Translations under genes and position numbers: made by a program
Shown here: one piece after another, positions 9,906 to 26,573 of the stretch
How positions within the stretch are numbered: position 1 is the first letter of the stretch
Layout: every line of letters begins with the position of its first letter
Notes under the pieces: model-generated
Seen by the model: the letters and a program-made list of their open reading frames with translations, nothing else
Databases searched by the model: none
Told to the model about the DNA's origin: nothing
Source: Pseudomonas azotoformans
GTDB lineage: Bacteria > Pseudomonadota > Gammaproteobacteria > Pseudomonadales > Pseudomonadaceae
Length of the DNA: 64,000 nt
NCBI RefSeq assembly: GCF_900103345.1
Contig: NZ_LT629702.1
Coordinates: 4,030,001-4,094,000, forward strand
Reading direction: 5' to 3'

Positions 9906-10238
9906 TTACTTGTCAGCAACCTTGACAGTGATATGGCAAGACCGCTTGACGATGCGATCAGCACGGCCTTTGGCACGTGGCATGATGCGCTTCAGCGAAC
10001 GCCCTTCGTTGACGAAAACGGTGCTGACCTTCAGGTCATCAACGTCTGCGCCTTCGTTATGCTCGGCGTTGGCTACGGCCGACTCCAGCACTTTCTTCAT
10101 GATCTCGGCGGCTTTCTTACTGCTGAAAGCCAACAGGTTGAGCGCTTCGCCCACCTTCTTCCCGCGGATCTGGTCGGCGACCAAGCGGGCTTTCTGGGCG
10201 GAGATTCGAGCGCCCGACAACTTAGCGGCTACTTCCAT
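9906..10238 (-). CDS. rplV: 50S ribosomal protein L22
   Basis: L22, 110 aa. Its long beta-hairpin (about residues 80-100, [19 protein letters not shown]) lines the nascent-peptide tunnel and is where macrolide-resistance changes occur; it looks intact. The start [19 protein letters not shown] is typical. It lies 11 bases after rpsS. Confidence 0.99.
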
Positions 10239-10249
10239 TTCCTTACCCC

Positions 10250-10525
10250 TTAACGCTTGGCTTTCTTGTCTGCCACGTGCCCACGATAAGTGCGGGTACC
10301 GGCAAACTCGCCTAGTTTGTGGCCGACCATGTCTTCGTTCACGAGAACTGGGACGTGCAAGCGACCGTTGTGTACAGCGATGGTCAGACCGACCATTTGT
10401 GGCAGGATCATCGAACGACGCGACCAGGTCTTAACTGGTTTGCGATCGTTCTTTTCCGCCGCCACTTCGATCTTCTTCAGTAGGTGAAGATCAATAAAAG
10501 GACCTTTTTTCAGAGAACGTGGCAC
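10250..10525 (-). CDS. rpsS: 30S ribosomal protein S19
   Basis: S19, 91 aa, in the 30S head, partner of S13. It begins [18 protein letters not shown], and the [16 protein letters not shown] motif is diagnostic. It is in the S10 operon between rplB (16 bases) and rplV. Confidence 0.99.
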
Positions 10526-10541
10526 TGTCGTATCCCTCTAT

Positions 10542-11366
10542 TTACTTGCGACGACGGACGATCATTTTGTCGGTACGCTTATTACCACGAGTCTTCGCGC
10601 CCTTAGTCGGGAAGCCCCATGGCGATACCGGATGACGACCACCAGAGGTACGACCTTCACCACCACCGTGTGGGTGGTCAACCGGGTTCATGGCAACACC
10701 ACGAACGGTTGGGCGAACGCCACGCCAGCGTTTGGCACCAGCTTTACCCAGCGAACGCAGGCTGTGCTCGGAGTTCGAGACTTCGCCCAGGGTCGCGCGG
10801 CATTCAGCCAGCACTTTACGCATCTCACCAGAACGCAGACGCAGGGTCACGTAGACACCTTCACGAGCGATCAGCTGAGCCGAAGCACCAGCGGAACGAG
10901 CGATTTGCGCGCCTTTACCTGGCTTCAATTCGATGCCGTGTACGGTGCTACCAACTGGAATGTTGCGCAGTTGCAGAGCGTTGCCCGGCTTGATCGGCGC
11001 CAGGGCACCTGCGATCAGCTGGTCGCCAGCGCTCACGCCTTTAGGGGCGATGATGTAGCGACGCTCGCCATCTGCGTACAGCAGCAGAGCGATGTGAGCA
11101 GTACGGTTTGGATCGTATTCGATACGCTCGACAGTGGCAGCGATGCCATCTTTGTCGTTGCGACGGAAGTCGACCAGACGATAATGCTGCTTATGGCCAC
11201 CACCGATGTGACGAGTGGTAATACGACCATTGTTGTTACGACCACCAGACTTCGATTTTTTCTCGAGCAGCGGTGCGTGAGGAGCGCCTTTATGCAGCTC
11301 CTGGTTGACCACCTTGACCACAAAACGGCGGCCAGGGGAAGTCGGTTTGCATTTAACGATTGCCAT
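10542..11366 (-). CDS. rplB: 50S ribosomal protein L2
   Basis: L2, 274 aa, required for subunit joining and peptidyl transferase assembly. The core blocks are [20 protein letters not shown], an SH3-like middle domain, and the C-terminal [13 protein letters not shown] with the histidine that is hydroxylated in E. coli. It follows rplW by 14 bases. Confidence 0.99.
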
Positions 11367-11380
11367 GATGCACCCCTTCC

Positions 11381-11680
11381 TTACTCAGCACTGCTGCTGA
11401 AATCGAGATCTTGGCCTGGCTGAAGGGAGATAACTGCCTTCTTCCAGTCATTACGCTTGCCCAGACCGCGAGCAGTGCGCTTGCTCTTACCCAGAACATT
11501 CAGGGTAGTAACACGCTCTACTTTCACGCTGAACAGGCTTTCGACGGCCTTCTTGATTTCCAGCTTGGTTGCGTCAGTTGCAACCTTGAAAACGAACTGG
11601 CCTTTCTTGTCAGCCAGAACCGTAGCCTTTTCGGAAACGTGCGGGCCAAGCAGAACTTTAAATACGCGTTCCTGGTTCAT
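11381..11680 (-). CDS. rplW: 50S ribosomal protein L23
   Basis: L23, 99 aa, at the tunnel exit, docking site of trigger factor and SRP. It starts [20 protein letters not shown], and the VNTLNVLGK-type loop is present ([17 protein letters not shown]). Its ATG overlaps the rplD stop by four bases (ATGA), so coupling is likely. Confidence 0.98.
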
Positions 11681-12279
11681 CCCAGCAGCTCCTCGAATTT
11701 CTTCACGGCCGACACGGTGATCAACACCTTGTCGTATGCGATCAGACTAACTGGATCGGAACCTTGCACGTCACGGACATCAACGTGTGGCAGGTTGCGA
11801 GCAGCCAGGTACAGGTTCTGATCAACAGCTTCCGACACGATCAAAACGTCGGTCAGGCTCATGTTGTTCAGTTTGCCCAGCAGATCTTTGGTTTTCGGGC
11901 TTTCAACAGCGAAGTCCTGAACCACGACCAGACGGTCAGTACGCACGAGTTCAGCAAGAATGGAGCGCAGAGCTGCGCGGTACATCTTCTTGTTGAGCTT
12001 CTGCGAGTGATCCTGCGGACGAGCTGCGAAAGTGGTACCGCCGCCACGCCAGATTGGGCTACGGATAGTACCGGCACGAGCACGGCCAGTACCTTTCTGA
12101 CGCCAAGGGCGCTTACCGCCACCACGCACGTCGGAACGGGTCTTTTGCTGCTTGCTACCTTGACGGCCGCCGGCCATGTAGGCCACGACTGCTTGGTGAA
12201 CCAGCGTCTCGTTGAATTCGCCGCCAAATGTCAGTTCGGAAACTTCGATCGCTTGAGCGTCATTTACATTTAATTGCAT
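11677..12279 (-). CDS. rplD: 50S ribosomal protein L4
   Basis: L4, 200 aa, with a long loop at the tunnel constriction ([20 protein letters not shown]). In E. coli L4 also represses the S10 operon through a structured leader; the leader here is predicted to be only about 56 nt, so that circuit may be absent. It lies 12 bases after rplC and overlaps rplW by 4 bases. Confidence 0.99.
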
Positions 12280-12291
12280 GTCAGCTTCCCC

Positions 12292-12927
12292 TTAACCGCG
12301 AGCCTTGGCCGCTGGACGTACAACCAGGTTGCCGCCAGTAGCGCCAGGAACAGCACCCTTGACCAACAACAGATTGCGTTCAGCGTCGACGCGCACTACT
12401 TCGAGGGACTGCACGGTCACGCGCTCAGCGCCCATATGACCGGACATTTTTTTGCCCTTGAATACACGACCAGGAGTCTGGCACTGGCCAATAGAGCCCG
12501 GGACGCGGTGGGAAACGGAGTTACCGTGAGTGTTGTCTTGGCCACGGAAATTCCAACGCTTGATCGTACCCTGGAAGCCTTTACCTTTGGACTGACCGGT
12601 TACATCAACCAGTTGACCAGCAGCGAAGATTTCAGCGTTGATCAGATCGCCAGCCTGGTAGTCGCCGTCTTCAAGACGGAACTCCATAACAGTGCGACCA
12701 GCTGCAACGTTTGCTTTAGCGAAGTGGCCTGCTTGAGCAGCAGTCACACGCGAAGCACGACGCTCGCCGACAGTGACTTGCACTGCACGATAGCCATCGG
12801 TTTCTTCAGTTTTGAACTGGGTGACGCGATTCGGCTCGATCTCAATGACCGTGACCGGAATGGAGACACCTTCTTCGGTGAAAATACGGGTCATACCGCA
12901 TTTACGACCGACTACACCAATAGTCAT
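12292..12927 (-). CDS. rplC: 50S ribosomal protein L3
   Basis: L3, 211 aa, an early assembly protein close to the peptidyl transferase centre. The start [16 protein letters not shown] is chosen over an in-frame ATG 11 codons upstream. The [20 protein letters not shown] loop reaches the active site and contains the glutamine methylated by PrmB. It is 81 bases after rpsJ, a wider gap than the other junctions of this operon. Confidence 0.98.
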   Translation of the reverse strand: MTIGVVGRKCGMTRIFTEEGVSIPVTVIEIEPNRVTQFKTEETDGYRAVQVTVGERRASRVTAAQAGHFAKANVAAGRTVMEFRLEDGDYQAGDLINAEIFAAGQLVDVTGQSKGKGFQGTIKRWNFRGQDNTHGNSVSHRVPGSIGQCQTPGRVFKGKKMSGHMGAERVTVQSLEVVRVDAERNLLLVKGAVPGATGGNLVVRPAAKARG

Positions 12928-13008
12928 GTTGTAAACCTCATGAGTGTACGGGGCTTTCACCCGCTATGGCCGCCCATTTCAGAGCGTTACACGACTAAGA
13001 CCCGAGTC

Positions 13009-13320
13009 TTAGCCGAGGCTGATCTGTACTTCCACACCGGCCGCCAGATCGAGCTTCATAAGTGCATCAACGGTTTTATCCGTTGGCTGGACGATGTCCA
13101 GTACGCGCTTATGAGTACGGATCTCGTACTGGTCACGCGCGTCTTTGTTGACGTGCGGGGAGACCAGAACGGTGAACCGCTCTTTACGGGTAGGCAGTGG
13201 AATTGGACCACGCACTTGTGCACCAGTACGTTTCGCGGTTTCCACGATTTCCTGGGTGGATTGGTCGATCAGGCGATGGTCAAAAGCCTTCAACCTGATA
13301 CGGATTTGCTGATTTTGCAT
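13009..13320 (-). CDS. rpsJ: 30S ribosomal protein S10
   Basis: S10, 103 aa, in the 30S head; as NusE it also joins NusB on boxA RNA and links NusG to the ribosome. It begins [19 protein letters not shown] and ends [10 protein letters not shown]. It is the first gene of the S10 operon; a strong promoter lies at 13383-13411. Confidence 0.99.
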
Positions 13321-13382
13321 TGGATTTCAGACTCCGGCTGCTATTCCCAGCGAGCGCAATACGCCCGTTAAAAGGAGGCGCA

Positions 13383-13411
13383 ATTCTATAGACGGCCCTG
13401 ATAGGTGTCAA
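13383..13411 (-). promoter_or_regulatory. Promoter of the S10 operon
   Basis: On the minus strand TTGACA (13411-13406) and TAGAAT (13388-13383) are 17 bases apart, followed by TGCGCC, a GC-rich discriminator of the kind repressed by ppGpp. It starts directly after the tuf terminator U-tract. Predicted leader about 56 nt. Confidence 0.8.
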
Positions 13412-13449
13412 CCCAATAAAAAAGGCCCCCGCTGAGCGGGGGCCTTTTC
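13412..13449 (-). terminator. Terminator of the str/tuf transcript
   Basis: The stem AAAAGGCCCCCGC / GCGGGGGCCTTTT (13420-13448) with a short loop is followed on the minus strand by a run of T (TTTTTTATT). This is a strong rho-independent terminator, likely active in both directions, separating tuf from the S10 operon. Confidence 0.9.
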
Positions 13450-13479
13450 AAAACATCAGAGCTATCTCAGAAGAGATAA

Positions 13480-14673
13480 TTACTCGATGATTTTAGCTAC
13501 AACGCCAGCACCAACGGTACGGCCGCCTTCACGGATTGCGAAACGCAGACCGTCTTCCATAGCGATGGTTTTGATCAGGGTGACAACCATTTTGATGTTG
13601 TCGCCTGGCATTACCATTTCTACGCCTTCCGGCAGTTCGCAGTTACCAGTTACGTCGGTAGTACGGAAGTAGAACTGTGGACGGTAGCCTTTGAAGAACG
13701 GAGTGTGACGACCGCCTTCTTCTTTGCTCAGCACGTACACTTCAGCTTCGAACTTGGTGTGCGGCTTAACCGAACCTGGCTTGACCAGAACCTGACCACG
13801 CTCAACGTCGTCACGCTTGGTACCACGCAGCAGAACGCCGCAGTTCTCGCCAGCACGACCTTCGTCGAGCAGTTTACGGAACATTTCAACACCGGTGCAG
13901 GTGGTGACGGTAGTGTCACGCAGACCAACGATTTCCAGTGGATCTTGAACCTTGACGATACCGCGCTCGATACGACCAGTTACAACAGTACCGCGACCGG
14001 AGATCGAGAATACGTCTTCGATTGGCATCAGGAACGGCTTGTCGATAACACGGACTGGATCTGGGATGTAGCTGTCCAGAGTCTCAACCAGTTTACGAAC
14101 GGACGTGGTGCCCATTTCGTTGTCGTCTTTGCCTTCCAGAGCCATACGAGCAGAACCGATGATGATCGGAGTGTCGTCGCCTGGGAAGTCGTAAGTGCTC
14201 AGCAGATCGCGCACTTCCATCTCAACCAGCTCCAGCAGCTCGGCGTCGTCTACCAGGTCAGCCTTGTTCAGGTAAACCACGATGTACGGAACACCTACCT
14301 GACGGGACAGCAGGATGTGCTCACGGGTTTGTGGCATCGGACCATCAGCGGCCGAGCAAACCAGGATAGCGCCGTCCATTTGAGCAGCACCGGTGATCAT
14401 GTTCTTCACATAGTCAGCGTGACCTGGGCAGTCAACGTGAGCGTAGTGACGGATCAGCGAGTTGTATTCAACGTGCGCGGTGTTGATGGTGATACCACGA
14501 GCTTTTTCTTCTGGTGCGCTGTCGATTTTATCGAAATCAACGATTGCGGAACCGAAAACTTCGGAGCAAACGCGAGTCAGAGCAGCAGTCAGAGTGGTTT
14601 TACCGTGGTCAACGTGACCGATGGTGCCAACGTTGACGTGCGGTAGGGAACGATCAAATTTTTCTTTAGCCAC
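13480..14673 (-). CDS. tuf: Translation elongation factor Tu
   Basis: EF-Tu, 397 aa, delivers aminoacyl-tRNA to the ribosome as a GTPase. G motifs are all present: GHVDHGKTT (P-loop), [12 protein letters not shown] (switch I), [12 protein letters not shown] (switch II), NKAD and [11 protein letters not shown]. Domains 2 and 3 end [10 protein letters not shown]. It is the last gene of the str operon, 30 bases after fusA, followed by a strong terminator. It is the only tuf copy in the window; the usual second locus near the tRNA cluster is empty. Confidence 0.99.
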   Translation of the reverse strand: MAKEKFDRSLPHVNVGTIGHVDHGKTTLTAALTRVCSEVFGSAIVDFDKIDSAPEEKARGITINTAHVEYNSLIRHYAHVDCPGHADYVKNMITGAAQMDGAILVCSAADGPMPQTREHILLSRQVGVPYIVVYLNKADLVDDAELLELVEMEVRDLLSTYDFPGDDTPIIIGSARMALEGKDDNEMGTTSVRKLVETLDSYIPDPVRVIDKPFLMPIEDVFSISGRGTVVTGRIERGIVKVQDPLEIVGLRDTTVTTCTGVEMFRKLLDEGRAGENCGVLLRGTKRDDVERGQVLVKPGSVKPHTKFEAEVYVLSKEEGGRHTPFFKGYRPQFYFRTTDVTGNCELPEGVEMVMPGDNIKMVVTLIKTIAMEDGLRFAIREGGRTVGAGVVAKIIE

Positions 14674-14703
14674 GACAATTAACTCCTTGCCTAAAGGACT
14701 GAA

Positions 14704-16809
14704 TCAGCCTTGTTTTTTGGATACAGTTTCAGCGATGTGCGCCGGAGCTGTGTTGTATTTTTTGAATTCCATAGAGTAGCTTGCGCGACCCTGGGACATG
14801 GAGCGAACGTCGGTCGCATAACCGAACATCTCACCCAACGGAACCTCGGCGCGAATCACTTTGCCGGAAACCGTGTCCTCCATACCCAAGATCATGCCGC
14901 GACGACGGTTCAGGTCGCCCATGACATCACCCATATAGTCTTCAGGTGTAACAACTTCTACCGCCATGATTGGCTCAAGCAACTCACCACCGCCCTTCTG
15001 GGCCAGTTGCTTGGTTGCCATGGAAGCAGCCACCTTGAACGCCATCTCGTTGGAGTCGACGTCGTGGTAAGAACCGTCAAAAACGGTTGCTTTCAGGCCG
15101 ATCAGCGGATAGCCGGCAACAACACCGTTCTTCATCTGCTCTTCGATACCCTTCTGGATAGCAGGGATGTATTCCTTAGGAACCACACCACCCACTACTT
15201 CGTTCACGAATTGCAGACCCTCCTGACCTTCGTCAGCAGGAGCAAAACGGATCCAGCAGTGACCGAACTGACCACGACCGCCGGACTGACGAACGAACTT
15301 GCCTTCGATTTCACAGTTCTTCGTGATGCGCTCACGATAGGAAACCTGAGGCTTACCGATGTTGGCTTCGACGTTGAACTCACGGCGCATCCGGTCAACC
15401 AGGATGTCCAGGTGCAGCTCGCCCATGCCGGAGATGATCGTTTGACCAGTCTCTTCATCAGTCTTGACGCGGAAAGATGGATCTTCCTGAGCAAGCTTGC
15501 CCAGAGCGATACCCATTTTTTCCTGGTCATCCTTGGTCTTAGGCTCTACGGCAACCGAAATAACCGGCTCCGGGAAGTCCATGCGAACCAGGATGATTGG
15601 CTTGGCAGCGTCGCACAAAGTCTCACCCGTGGTGACGTCCTTCATGCCGATCAGGGCCGCGATGTCACCAGCGCGCACTTCCTTGATCTCTTCACGGGCG
15701 TTTGCGTGCATTTGCACCATACGACCCACGCGCTCTTTCTTGCCTTTAACCGAGTTGATCACGCCGTCGCCGGAGGCCAACACGCCCGAGTAAACACGGA
15801 CGAAGGTCAAAGTACCCACGAATGGGTCGGTTGCGATCTTGAACGCCAGAGCCGAGAACGGCTCGCTGTCATCGGCGTGACGCTCCATTTCTTCTTCCTC
15901 GTTATCAGGATTGGTACCCTTGATAGCAGGAATGTCGGTTGGAGCCGGCAGGTAGTCGATAACGGCGTCGAGAACCAGGGGAACACCCTTGTTCTTGAAG
16001 GAAGAACCGCAAACAGCCAGGACGATCTCACCAGCGATAGTACGCTGACGCAGAGCAGCCTTGATTTCCACGTTGGTGAGTTCTTCACCTTCGAGGTACT
16101 TGTTCATCAGCTCTTCGCTGGCTTCGGCCGCAGCCTCCACCATGTTGTTGCGCCACTCGTCAGCCAGTTCCTGCAACTCTGCAGGGATAGGCTTGCGAAC
16201 AGGAACCATACCTTTGTCGGAATCATTCCAGTAAACAGCTTCCATGTTGATCAGATCAATCTGACCCTGGAAGTTATCTTCGGAACCGATAGCCAATTGG
16301 ATTGGCACCGGGGTGTGACCCAGACGCTGCTTGATCTGACCGATCACGCGCAGGAAGTTGGCACCAGCACGGTCCATCTTGTTTACGTAAACAAGACGTG
16401 GAACGCCGTACTTGTTGGCTTGACGCCATACGGTTTCCGACTGAGGCTCAACACCCGAGGTACCGCAGAACACAACGACAGCGCCGTCGAGTACGCGCAG
16501 GGAACGTTCAACTTCAATGGTGAAGTCTACGTGGCCCGGGGTATCGATTACGTTGAAACGGTGCTCGTCTTTGTACTGCTTCTCGGAACCTTTCCAGAAG
16601 GCGGTAATAGCAGCAGAAGTAATGGTAATACCACGCTCCTGCTCCTGAACCATCCAGTCTGTGGTCGCGGCGCCATCATGCACCTCGCCCATTTTGTGAC
16701 TTTTGCCGGTGTAAAACAGTACGCGCTCGGTGGTGGTGGTTTTACCAGCATCCACGTGAGCAACGATACCGATGTTACGGTAGCGGCTAATCGGAGTAGT
16801 ACGAGCCAT
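14704..16809 (-). CDS. fusA: Translation elongation factor G
   Basis: EF-G, 701 aa, the translocation GTPase. It has [42 protein letters not shown] and [10 protein letters not shown]. Domain IV (about 480-605) with its tRNA-mimicking loops and domain V ending ETVSKKQG are complete. This is the housekeeping str-operon copy, between rpsG (30 bases) and tuf (30 bases). No truncation or obvious fusidic-acid-type change can be judged by eye. Confidence 0.99.
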   Translation of the reverse strand: MARTTPISRYRNIGIVAHVDAGKTTTTERVLFYTGKSHKMGEVHDGAATTDWMVQEQERGITITSAAITAFWKGSEKQYKDEHRFNVIDTPGHVDFTIEVERSLRVLDGAVVVFCGTSGVEPQSETVWRQANKYGVPRLVYVNKMDRAGANFLRVIGQIKQRLGHTPVPIQLAIGSEDNFQGQIDLINMEAVYWNDSDKGMVPVRKPIPAELQELADEWRNNMVEAAAEASEELMNKYLEGEELTNVEIKAALRQRTIAGEIVLAVCGSSFKNKGVPLVLDAVIDYLPAPTDIPAIKGTNPDNEEEEMERHADDSEPFSALAFKIATDPFVGTLTFVRVYSGVLASGDGVINSVKGKKERVGRMVQMHANAREEIKEVRAGDIAALIGMKDVTTGETLCDAAKPIILVRMDFPEPVISVAVEPKTKDDQEKMGIALGKLAQEDPSFRVKTDEETGQTIISGMGELHLDILVDRMRREFNVEANIGKPQVSYRERITKNCEIEGKFVRQSGGRGQFGHCWIRFAPADEGQEGLQFVNEVVGGVVPKEYIPAIQKGIEEQMKNGVVAGYPLIGLKATVFDGSYHDVDSNEMAFKVAASMATKQLAQKGGGELLEPIMAVEVVTPEDYMGDVMGDLNRRRGMILGMEDTVSGKVIRAEVPLGEMFGYATDVRSMSQGRASYSMEFKKYNTAPAHIAETVSKKQG

Positions 16810-16839
16810 AAAGCCCTCGCAAAATTAGTGAAGCTAAGA

Positions 16840-17331
<492 letters not shown>

Positions 17332-17428
17332 TCAGGTTCGCTCGGAATCGGTGCCCTTTCGGGACGCCTCCGACCTTACTCTTATCGACTCAGAAAATAA
17401 GATGATTCAGTGTTACAAAAAGCCGCTA

Positions 17429-17800
17429 CTACTTAGGCTTCTTGGTACCGTACTTCGAACGACCCTGGTTACGACCTTTAACGCCGGAAGTATCCAAGGA
17501 GCCGCGTACGGTGTGGTAACGAACACCTGGCAAGTCTTTTACACGACCGCCGCGGATCAGTACCACGCTGTGCTCTTGCAGGTTGTGACCTTCACCACCG
17601 ATGTACGAGGAAACCTCGAAACCGTTGGTCAGGCGCACACGGCATACTTTACGCAGTGCCGAGTTAGGTTTTTTCGGCGTAGTGGTATACACGCGAGTGC
17701 ATACGCCACGACGTTGCGGGCAGTTCTGCAGCGCAGGCACGTCGGATTTCTCGACGATACGCTTACGCGGCTGACGTACCAGCTGGTTGATAGTTGCCAT
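17429..17800 (-). CDS. rpsL: 30S ribosomal protein S12
   Basis: S12, 123 aa, at the decoding centre. It starts [19 protein letters not shown]. Lys43 (TTTPKKPNS) and Lys88 (GRVKDLPG), the main streptomycin-resistance positions, are both lysine, so the allele is predicted to be sensitive; Asp89, the site of methylthiolation by RimO, is present. It is the first gene of the str operon with its own promoter. Confidence 0.99.
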   Translation of the reverse strand: MATINQLVRQPRKRIVEKSDVPALQNCPQRRGVCTRVYTTTPKKPNSALRKVCRVRLTNGFEVSSYIGGEGHNLQEHSVVLIRGGRVKDLPGVRYHTVRGSLDTSGVKGRNQGRSKYGTKKPK

Positions 17801-17891
17801 CTACTAGCTCCACTGTTGTCTTGCGACGCTATTGTCTTGCAAGAAAAGCAAAATGGCAGGAACGAATTCCCGCCAAATTTAGGGGTACAAG

Positions 17892-17920
17892 AGTCTAAAG
17901 AGGATCTTGCCCCCAGTCAA
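17892..17920 (-). promoter_or_regulatory. Promoter of the str operon (rpsL-rpsG-fusA-tuf)
   Basis: On the minus strand TTGACT (17920-17915) and TAGACT (17897-17892) are 17 bases apart, giving a leader of about 85 nt before rpsL. It lies in the 216-base gap after rpoC. A GC-rich inverted repeat (GCCCCG...CGGGGC, about 17927-17957) sits upstream and may be the rpoC terminator, without a good U-tract. Confidence 0.7.
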
Positions 17921-18016
17921 GGCAAGGCCCCGACATCCCCACTCACCGAACCGGGGCAAAAATGCCTCGATCCGACGAATGGGGCTGCCGGGGCCCAGAC
18001 TTATCTAGTGCAGAAC

Positions 18017-21000
18017 TCAGTTACCGCTGGAGTTCAGCGCTTCGGTCAGTGCAGCTTCCACTTCACTGGCGCTTACGCGCAACGGCTTGTCAGCATCACG
18101 GCGACGCTTACGCTCGCTGTGGTAAGCCAAACCGGTACCGGCTGGGATCAGACGACCCACAACCACGTTTTCTTTCAGGCCGCGCAGGTAATCGCGCTTG
18201 CCGGTTACCGCTGCTTCGGTCAGTACGCGGGTGGTCTCCTGGAAGGAAGCCGCCGAGATGAACGATTCAGTCGACAACGACGCCTTGGTGATACCCAGTA
18301 GCACGCGAGTGAACTTGGACACGAATTTGTCTTCGGTCGCCAAGCGCTCGTTTTCCACCAGTACGTGAGTCAATTCCATCTGGTCGCCCTTGATGAAACT
18401 GGAATCGCCGGATTCAGCGATTTCAACTTTACGCAGCATCTGACGCAGGATGGTCTCGATGTGCTTATCGTTGATCTTCACGCCTTGCAGGCGGTAAACG
18501 TCCTGGATCTCGTTAACGATGTACTTGGCCAGTGCACTCACACCCAACAGACGCAGGATGTCGTGCGGATCACTTGGACCGTCAGAGATAACTTCGCCGC
18601 GGTTTACCTGTTCGCCTTCGAAGACGTTCAGGTGACGCCACTTCGGAATCAGCTCTTCGTACGGATCGCTACCGTCGTTCGGGGTAATGACCAGACGGCG
18701 CTTGCCCTTGGTCTCCTTACCGAACGCGATGGTGCCGCTGACTTCAGCCAGAATCGACGCTTCTTTTGGACGACGAGCTTCGAACAAGTCAGCAACACGC
18801 GGCAGACCACCGGTGATGTCACGGGTTTTCGAAGTTTCTTGCGGGATACGCGCGATAACATCACCGATCGCGATCTTCGCACCATCCGCTACACCGACCA
18901 GGGCGTTGGCTGGCAGGAAGTACTGAGCGATTACGTCAGTGCCTGGCAGCAACAGATCCTTGCCGTTGTCATCAACCATCTTCACGGCAGGACGGATGTC
19001 CTTGCCAGCAGCTGGACGATCTTTGGCGTCGAGTACTTCAATGTTGGTCATACCGGTCAATTCGTCAGTCTGACGTTTGATCGTGATGCCTTCTTCCATG
19101 CCCACGTAGGTCACGGTACCTTTCATTTCGGTAACGATTGGGTGAGTGTGCGGATCCCACTTGGCCACGATTGCGCCAGCGTCGACCTTGTCACCTTCTT
19201 TAACCGAAATAACAGCACCGTACGGCAGCTTGTAACGCTCACGCTCACGACCGTAGTCATCAGCGATTGCCAGCTCACCGGAACGAGACACAGCAACCAG
19301 GTGGCCATCCACTCGCTCAACGTGTTTCAGGTTGTGCAGACGGACAGTACCGCCATTCTTCACCTGAACGCTATCAGCTGCGGAGGTCCGGCTTGCCGCA
19401 CCACCGATGTGGAATGTACGCATGGTCAGCTGGGTACCCGGCTCACCGATGGACTGGGCAGCGATAACGCCGACCGCTTCACCGATGTTCACCTGGTGAC
19501 CACGAGCCAAGTCACGGCCGTAGCACTTGGCGCAAATGCCGTAGCGGGTTTCGCAGCTGATCGGCGAGCGAACGATCACTTCGTCGATGCTGTTGAGTTC
19601 GATGAACTCGACCCACTTCTCATCTACCAAGGTGCCGGCAGGAACGATGACTTCCTCAGTACCTGGCTTGAATACGTCACGGGCAATAACACGACCCAAT
19701 ACGCGCTCACCCAACGGCTCTACAACGTCACCGCCTTCAATGTGCGGCGTCATCAGCAGGCCGTGCTCGGTGCCGCAATCGATCTCGGTTACAACCAGAT
19801 CTTGTGCAACGTCTACCAGACGGCGAGTCAGGTAACCGGAGTTAGCGGTTTTCAACGCGGTATCCGCAAGACCCTTACGAGCACCGTGAGTCGAGATGAA
19901 GTACTGAAGTACGCTCAAACCTTCACGGAAGTTCGCAGTGATCGGCGTTTCGATGATAGAACCGTCCGGCTTGGCCATCAGGCCACGCATACCGGCGAGC
20001 TGACGGATCTGCGCAGCAGAACCCCGTGCGCCCGAGTCGGCCATCATGTACATCGAGTTAAAGGACTCTTGGTCAACTTCGTCGCCGTGACGGTCGATGA
20101 CTTTCTCTTTCGAGAGGTTGGCCATCATCGCCTTGGAAACTTCGTCGTTAGCCTTCGACCAAAGGTCGATTACCTTGTTGTACTTCTCACCCTGGGTTAC
20201 CAGGCCGGAGGCGTACTGGCTTTCGATCTCTTTCACTTCATCAGTAGCAGCACTGATGATGCGGGCTTTTTCATCCGGGATAACGAAGTCGTTAACACCG
20301 ATGGAAACGCCGGAAATAGTCGAATAGGCAAAACCGGTGTACATCAACTGGTCAGCGAAGATCACGGTCTCTTTCAAACCAACCACGCGGTAGCACTGGT
20401 TGATCAGCTTGGAGATCGCCTTCTTCTTCATCGGCAGGTTGACGACGTCGTACGACAGACCTTTTGGCACAACCTGGTACAACAACGCACGACCGACAGT
20501 AGTGTCGACAATACGAGTGTTGCTCACGCTGCCGCCATCACGATCGTTGACGGTTTCGTTGATCCGCACTTTGACCTTGGCGTGCAGTGCGGCTTCGCCG
20601 GCACGGAACACACGGTCAACTTCTTGCAGGTCAGCGAACACACGACCTTCGCCCTTGGCGTTGATCGCTTCACGCGTCATGTAGTACAGACCCAATACAA
20701 CGTCCTGCGACGGAACGATGATTGGCTCACCGTTGGCTGGCGACAGAATGTTGTTGGTGGACATCATCAACGCACGCGCTTCCAACTGGGCTTCCAGTGT
20801 CAGCGGTACGTGCACGGCCATTTGGTCGCCGTCGAAGTCGGCGTTGTACGCAGCACAGACCAACGGGTGCAGCTGGATAGCCTTACCTTCGATCAATACC
20901 GGTTCAAACGCCTGGATACCCAGACGGTGAAGGGTCGGTGCACGGTTGAGGAGAACCGGGTGTTCGCGGATCACTTCGGCGAGAACGTCCCAGACCTCTG

Positions 21001-22216
21001 GCAGTTCGCGCTCGACCATTTTCTTGGCCGCTTTGATGGTGGTCGCGAGACCGCGCATTTCCAGCTTGCCGAAAATGAATGGCTTGAACAGCTCAAGTGC
21101 CATCTTCTTAGGCAGACCGCACTGGTGCAGACGCAGGGTCGGACCTACGGTAATTACCGAACGACCGGAGTAGTCAACACGCTTACCGAGCAAGTTCTGA
21201 CGGAAACGACCTTGCTTACCCTTGATCATGTCAGCCAGGGATTTCAGAGGACGCTTGTTCGAACCGGTGATAGCACGGCCACGACGACCGTTGTCGAGCA
21301 AGGCATCGACAGCTTCTTGCAACATACGCTTTTCGTTGCGCACGATGATGTCCGGAGCGGACAGATCAAGCAGGCGCTTCAAGCGGTTGTTACGGTTGAT
21401 CACGCGACGGTACAGGTCGTTGAGGTCGGAAGTCGCGAAACGACCACCATCCAACGGTACCAACGGACGCAGGTCTGGCGGCAGAACCGGCAGAACGGTC
21501 AGCACCATCCACTCTGGCAAGTTGCCGGAACCCTGGAAGGCTTCCATCAACTTCAGACGCTTGGACAGTTTCTTGATCTTGGTTTCGGAGTTGGTTTGCG
21601 GAATCTCTTCACGCAGACGGCCAATCTCGTGCTCCAGGTCGATAGCGTGCAGCAGTTCGCGGACAGCTTCGGCCCCCATACGGGCATCAAAATCGTCGCC
21701 GAACTCTTCCAACGCTTCGAAGTACTGCTCGTCGTTCAGCAACTGACCTTTTTCAAGGGTGGTCATGCCTGGATCGATAACGACATAGCTCTCGAAGTAG
21801 AGAACACGTTCGATATCACGCAGGGTCATGTCCATCAGCAAGCCGATACGGGACGGCAGCGATTTCAGGAACCAGATATGGGCAACCGGCGAAGCCAGTT
21901 CGATGTGCGCCATGCGCTCACGACGAACCTTGGCCAGCGCCACTTCAACGCCGCACTTCTCGCAGATCACACCACGGTGCTTCAAGCGCTTGTACTTACC
22001 GCACAGGCACTCGTAATCCTTTACCGGGCCAAAGATCTTGGCGCAGAACAGGCCGTCACGCTCAGGTTTGAACGTACGGTAGTTGATGGTTTCCGGCTTT
22101 TTAACTTCACCGAACGACCACGAACGGATCATCTCAGGCGATGCCAACCCAATACGGATGGCGTCGAACTCTTCGACTTGACCCTGGTTTTTCAGCAAAT
22201 TCAGTAGGTCTTTCAA
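18017..22216 (-). CDS. rpoC: DNA-directed RNA polymerase subunit beta'
   Basis: Beta', 1399 aa, full length. The N-terminal zinc ribbon is [20 protein letters not shown] (about 70-88), the catalytic magnesium loop [12 protein letters not shown] (about 458-470), and a second zinc site has [15 protein letters not shown] plus an upstream Cys. The trigger loop and bridge helix regions are intact. It follows rpoB by 64 bases. Codons TTA, CTA and TCA are absent from residue 4 onward over some 1280 codons, which produces a long artefactual ORF on the other strand. Confidence 0.99.
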   Translation of the reverse strand: MKDLLNLLKNQGQVEEFDAIRIGLASPEMIRSWSFGEVKKPETINYRTFKPERDGLFCAKIFGPVKDYECLCGKYKRLKHRGVICEKCGVEVALAKVRRERMAHIELASPVAHIWFLKSLPSRIGLLMDMTLRDIERVLYFESYVVIDPGMTTLEKGQLLNDEQYFEALEEFGDDFDARMGAEAVRELLHAIDLEHEIGRLREEIPQTNSETKIKKLSKRLKLMEAFQGSGNLPEWMVLTVLPVLPPDLRPLVPLDGGRFATSDLNDLYRRVINRNNRLKRLLDLSAPDIIVRNEKRMLQEAVDALLDNGRRGRAITGSNKRPLKSLADMIKGKQGRFRQNLLGKRVDYSGRSVITVGPTLRLHQCGLPKKMALELFKPFIFGKLEMRGLATTIKAAKKMVERELPEVWDVLAEVIREHPVLLNRAPTLHRLGIQAFEPVLIEGKAIQLHPLVCAAYNADFDGDQMAVHVPLTLEAQLEARALMMSTNNILSPANGEPIIVPSQDVVLGLYYMTREAINAKGEGRVFADLQEVDRVFRAGEAALHAKVKVRINETVNDRDGGSVSNTRIVDTTVGRALLYQVVPKGLSYDVVNLPMKKKAISKLINQCYRVVGLKETVIFADQLMYTGFAYSTISGVSIGVNDFVIPDEKARIISAATDEVKEIESQYASGLVTQGEKYNKVIDLWSKANDEVSKAMMANLSKEKVIDRHGDEVDQESFNSMYMMADSGARGSAAQIRQLAGMRGLMAKPDGSIIETPITANFREGLSVLQYFISTHGARKGLADTALKTANSGYLTRRLVDVAQDLVVTEIDCGTEHGLLMTPHIEGGDVVEPLGERVLGRVIARDVFKPGTEEVIVPAGTLVDEKWVEFIELNSIDEVIVRSPISCETRYGICAKCYGRDLARGHQVNIGEAVGVIAAQSIGEPGTQLTMRTFHIGGAASRTSAADSVQVKNGGTVRLHNLKHVERVDGHLVAVSRSGELAIADDYGRERERYKLPYGAVISVKEGDKVDAGAIVAKWDPHTHPIVTEMKGTVTYVGMEEGITIKRQTDELTGMTNIEVLDAKDRPAAGKDIRPAVKMVDDNGKDLLLPGTDVIAQYFLPANALVGVADGAKIAIGDVIARIPQETSKTRDITGGLPRVADLFEARRPKEASILAEVSGTIAFGKETKGKRRLVITPNDGSDPYEELIPKWRHLNVFEGEQVNRGEVISDGPSDPHDILRLLGVSALAKYIVNEIQDVYRLQGVKINDKHIETILRQMLRKVEIAESGDSSFIKGDQMELTHVLVENERLATEDKFVSKFTRVLLGITKASLSTESFISAASFQETTRVLTEAAVTGKRDYLRGLKENVVVGRLIPAGTGLAYHSERKRRRDADKPLRVSASEVEAALTEALNSSGN

Positions 22217-22280
22217 GGCCTTTCCTCCTGGCGGAGCAGAGAGCGGGCATCACTGCCACGCTCTCGATTCGCGTCACGTG

Positions 22281-26354
<4,074 letters not shown>

Positions 26355-26417
26355 CAGCGTTCCCCAGCTTGGTCACCTGCTTGTTTGGCCCCTCCGACGG
26401 GAGCAGCCAGAAAATCT

Positions 26418-26437
26418 TGCAAACCCCATGGTTTGCA
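26418..26437 (-). other. Second hairpin in the rplL-rpoB gap
   Basis: A perfect 8-bp stem (TGCAAACC / GGTTTGCA) with a CCAT loop lies 63 bases before the rpoB start. On the minus strand it is followed by AGATTTTCT. It could be an RNase processing site or a second weak attenuator; the role is inferred from position only. Confidence 0.4.
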
Positions 26438-26497
26438 CCACCGCATCGGGTGGTTACAGCGCGTTATTGGCGGCGACCGAGTCGACAGCCAAGAACG

Positions 26498-26527
26498 GAA
26501 AAAGGCCGGTGGCAAGAGCCACCAGCC
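26498..26527 (-). terminator. Attenuator between rplL and rpoB
   Basis: A 10-bp stem (GGCTGGTGGC / GCCACCGGCC on the minus strand, one G-U-type pair) with a 4-base loop is followed directly by TTTTTCC. It sits 47 bases after the rplL stop. In E. coli a partial terminator in the same place lowers rpoBC expression relative to rplJL; the same role is inferred. Confidence 0.75.
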
Positions 26528-26573
26528 ATCAGCCTTCAGCTTAACGCTTGGGCTGGAGACGCAAGGTCGATGC

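Noticed and set aside
18365..22207. 1280-codon open frame on the plus strand opposite rpoC
   Set aside because: Same register artefact as at rpoB.
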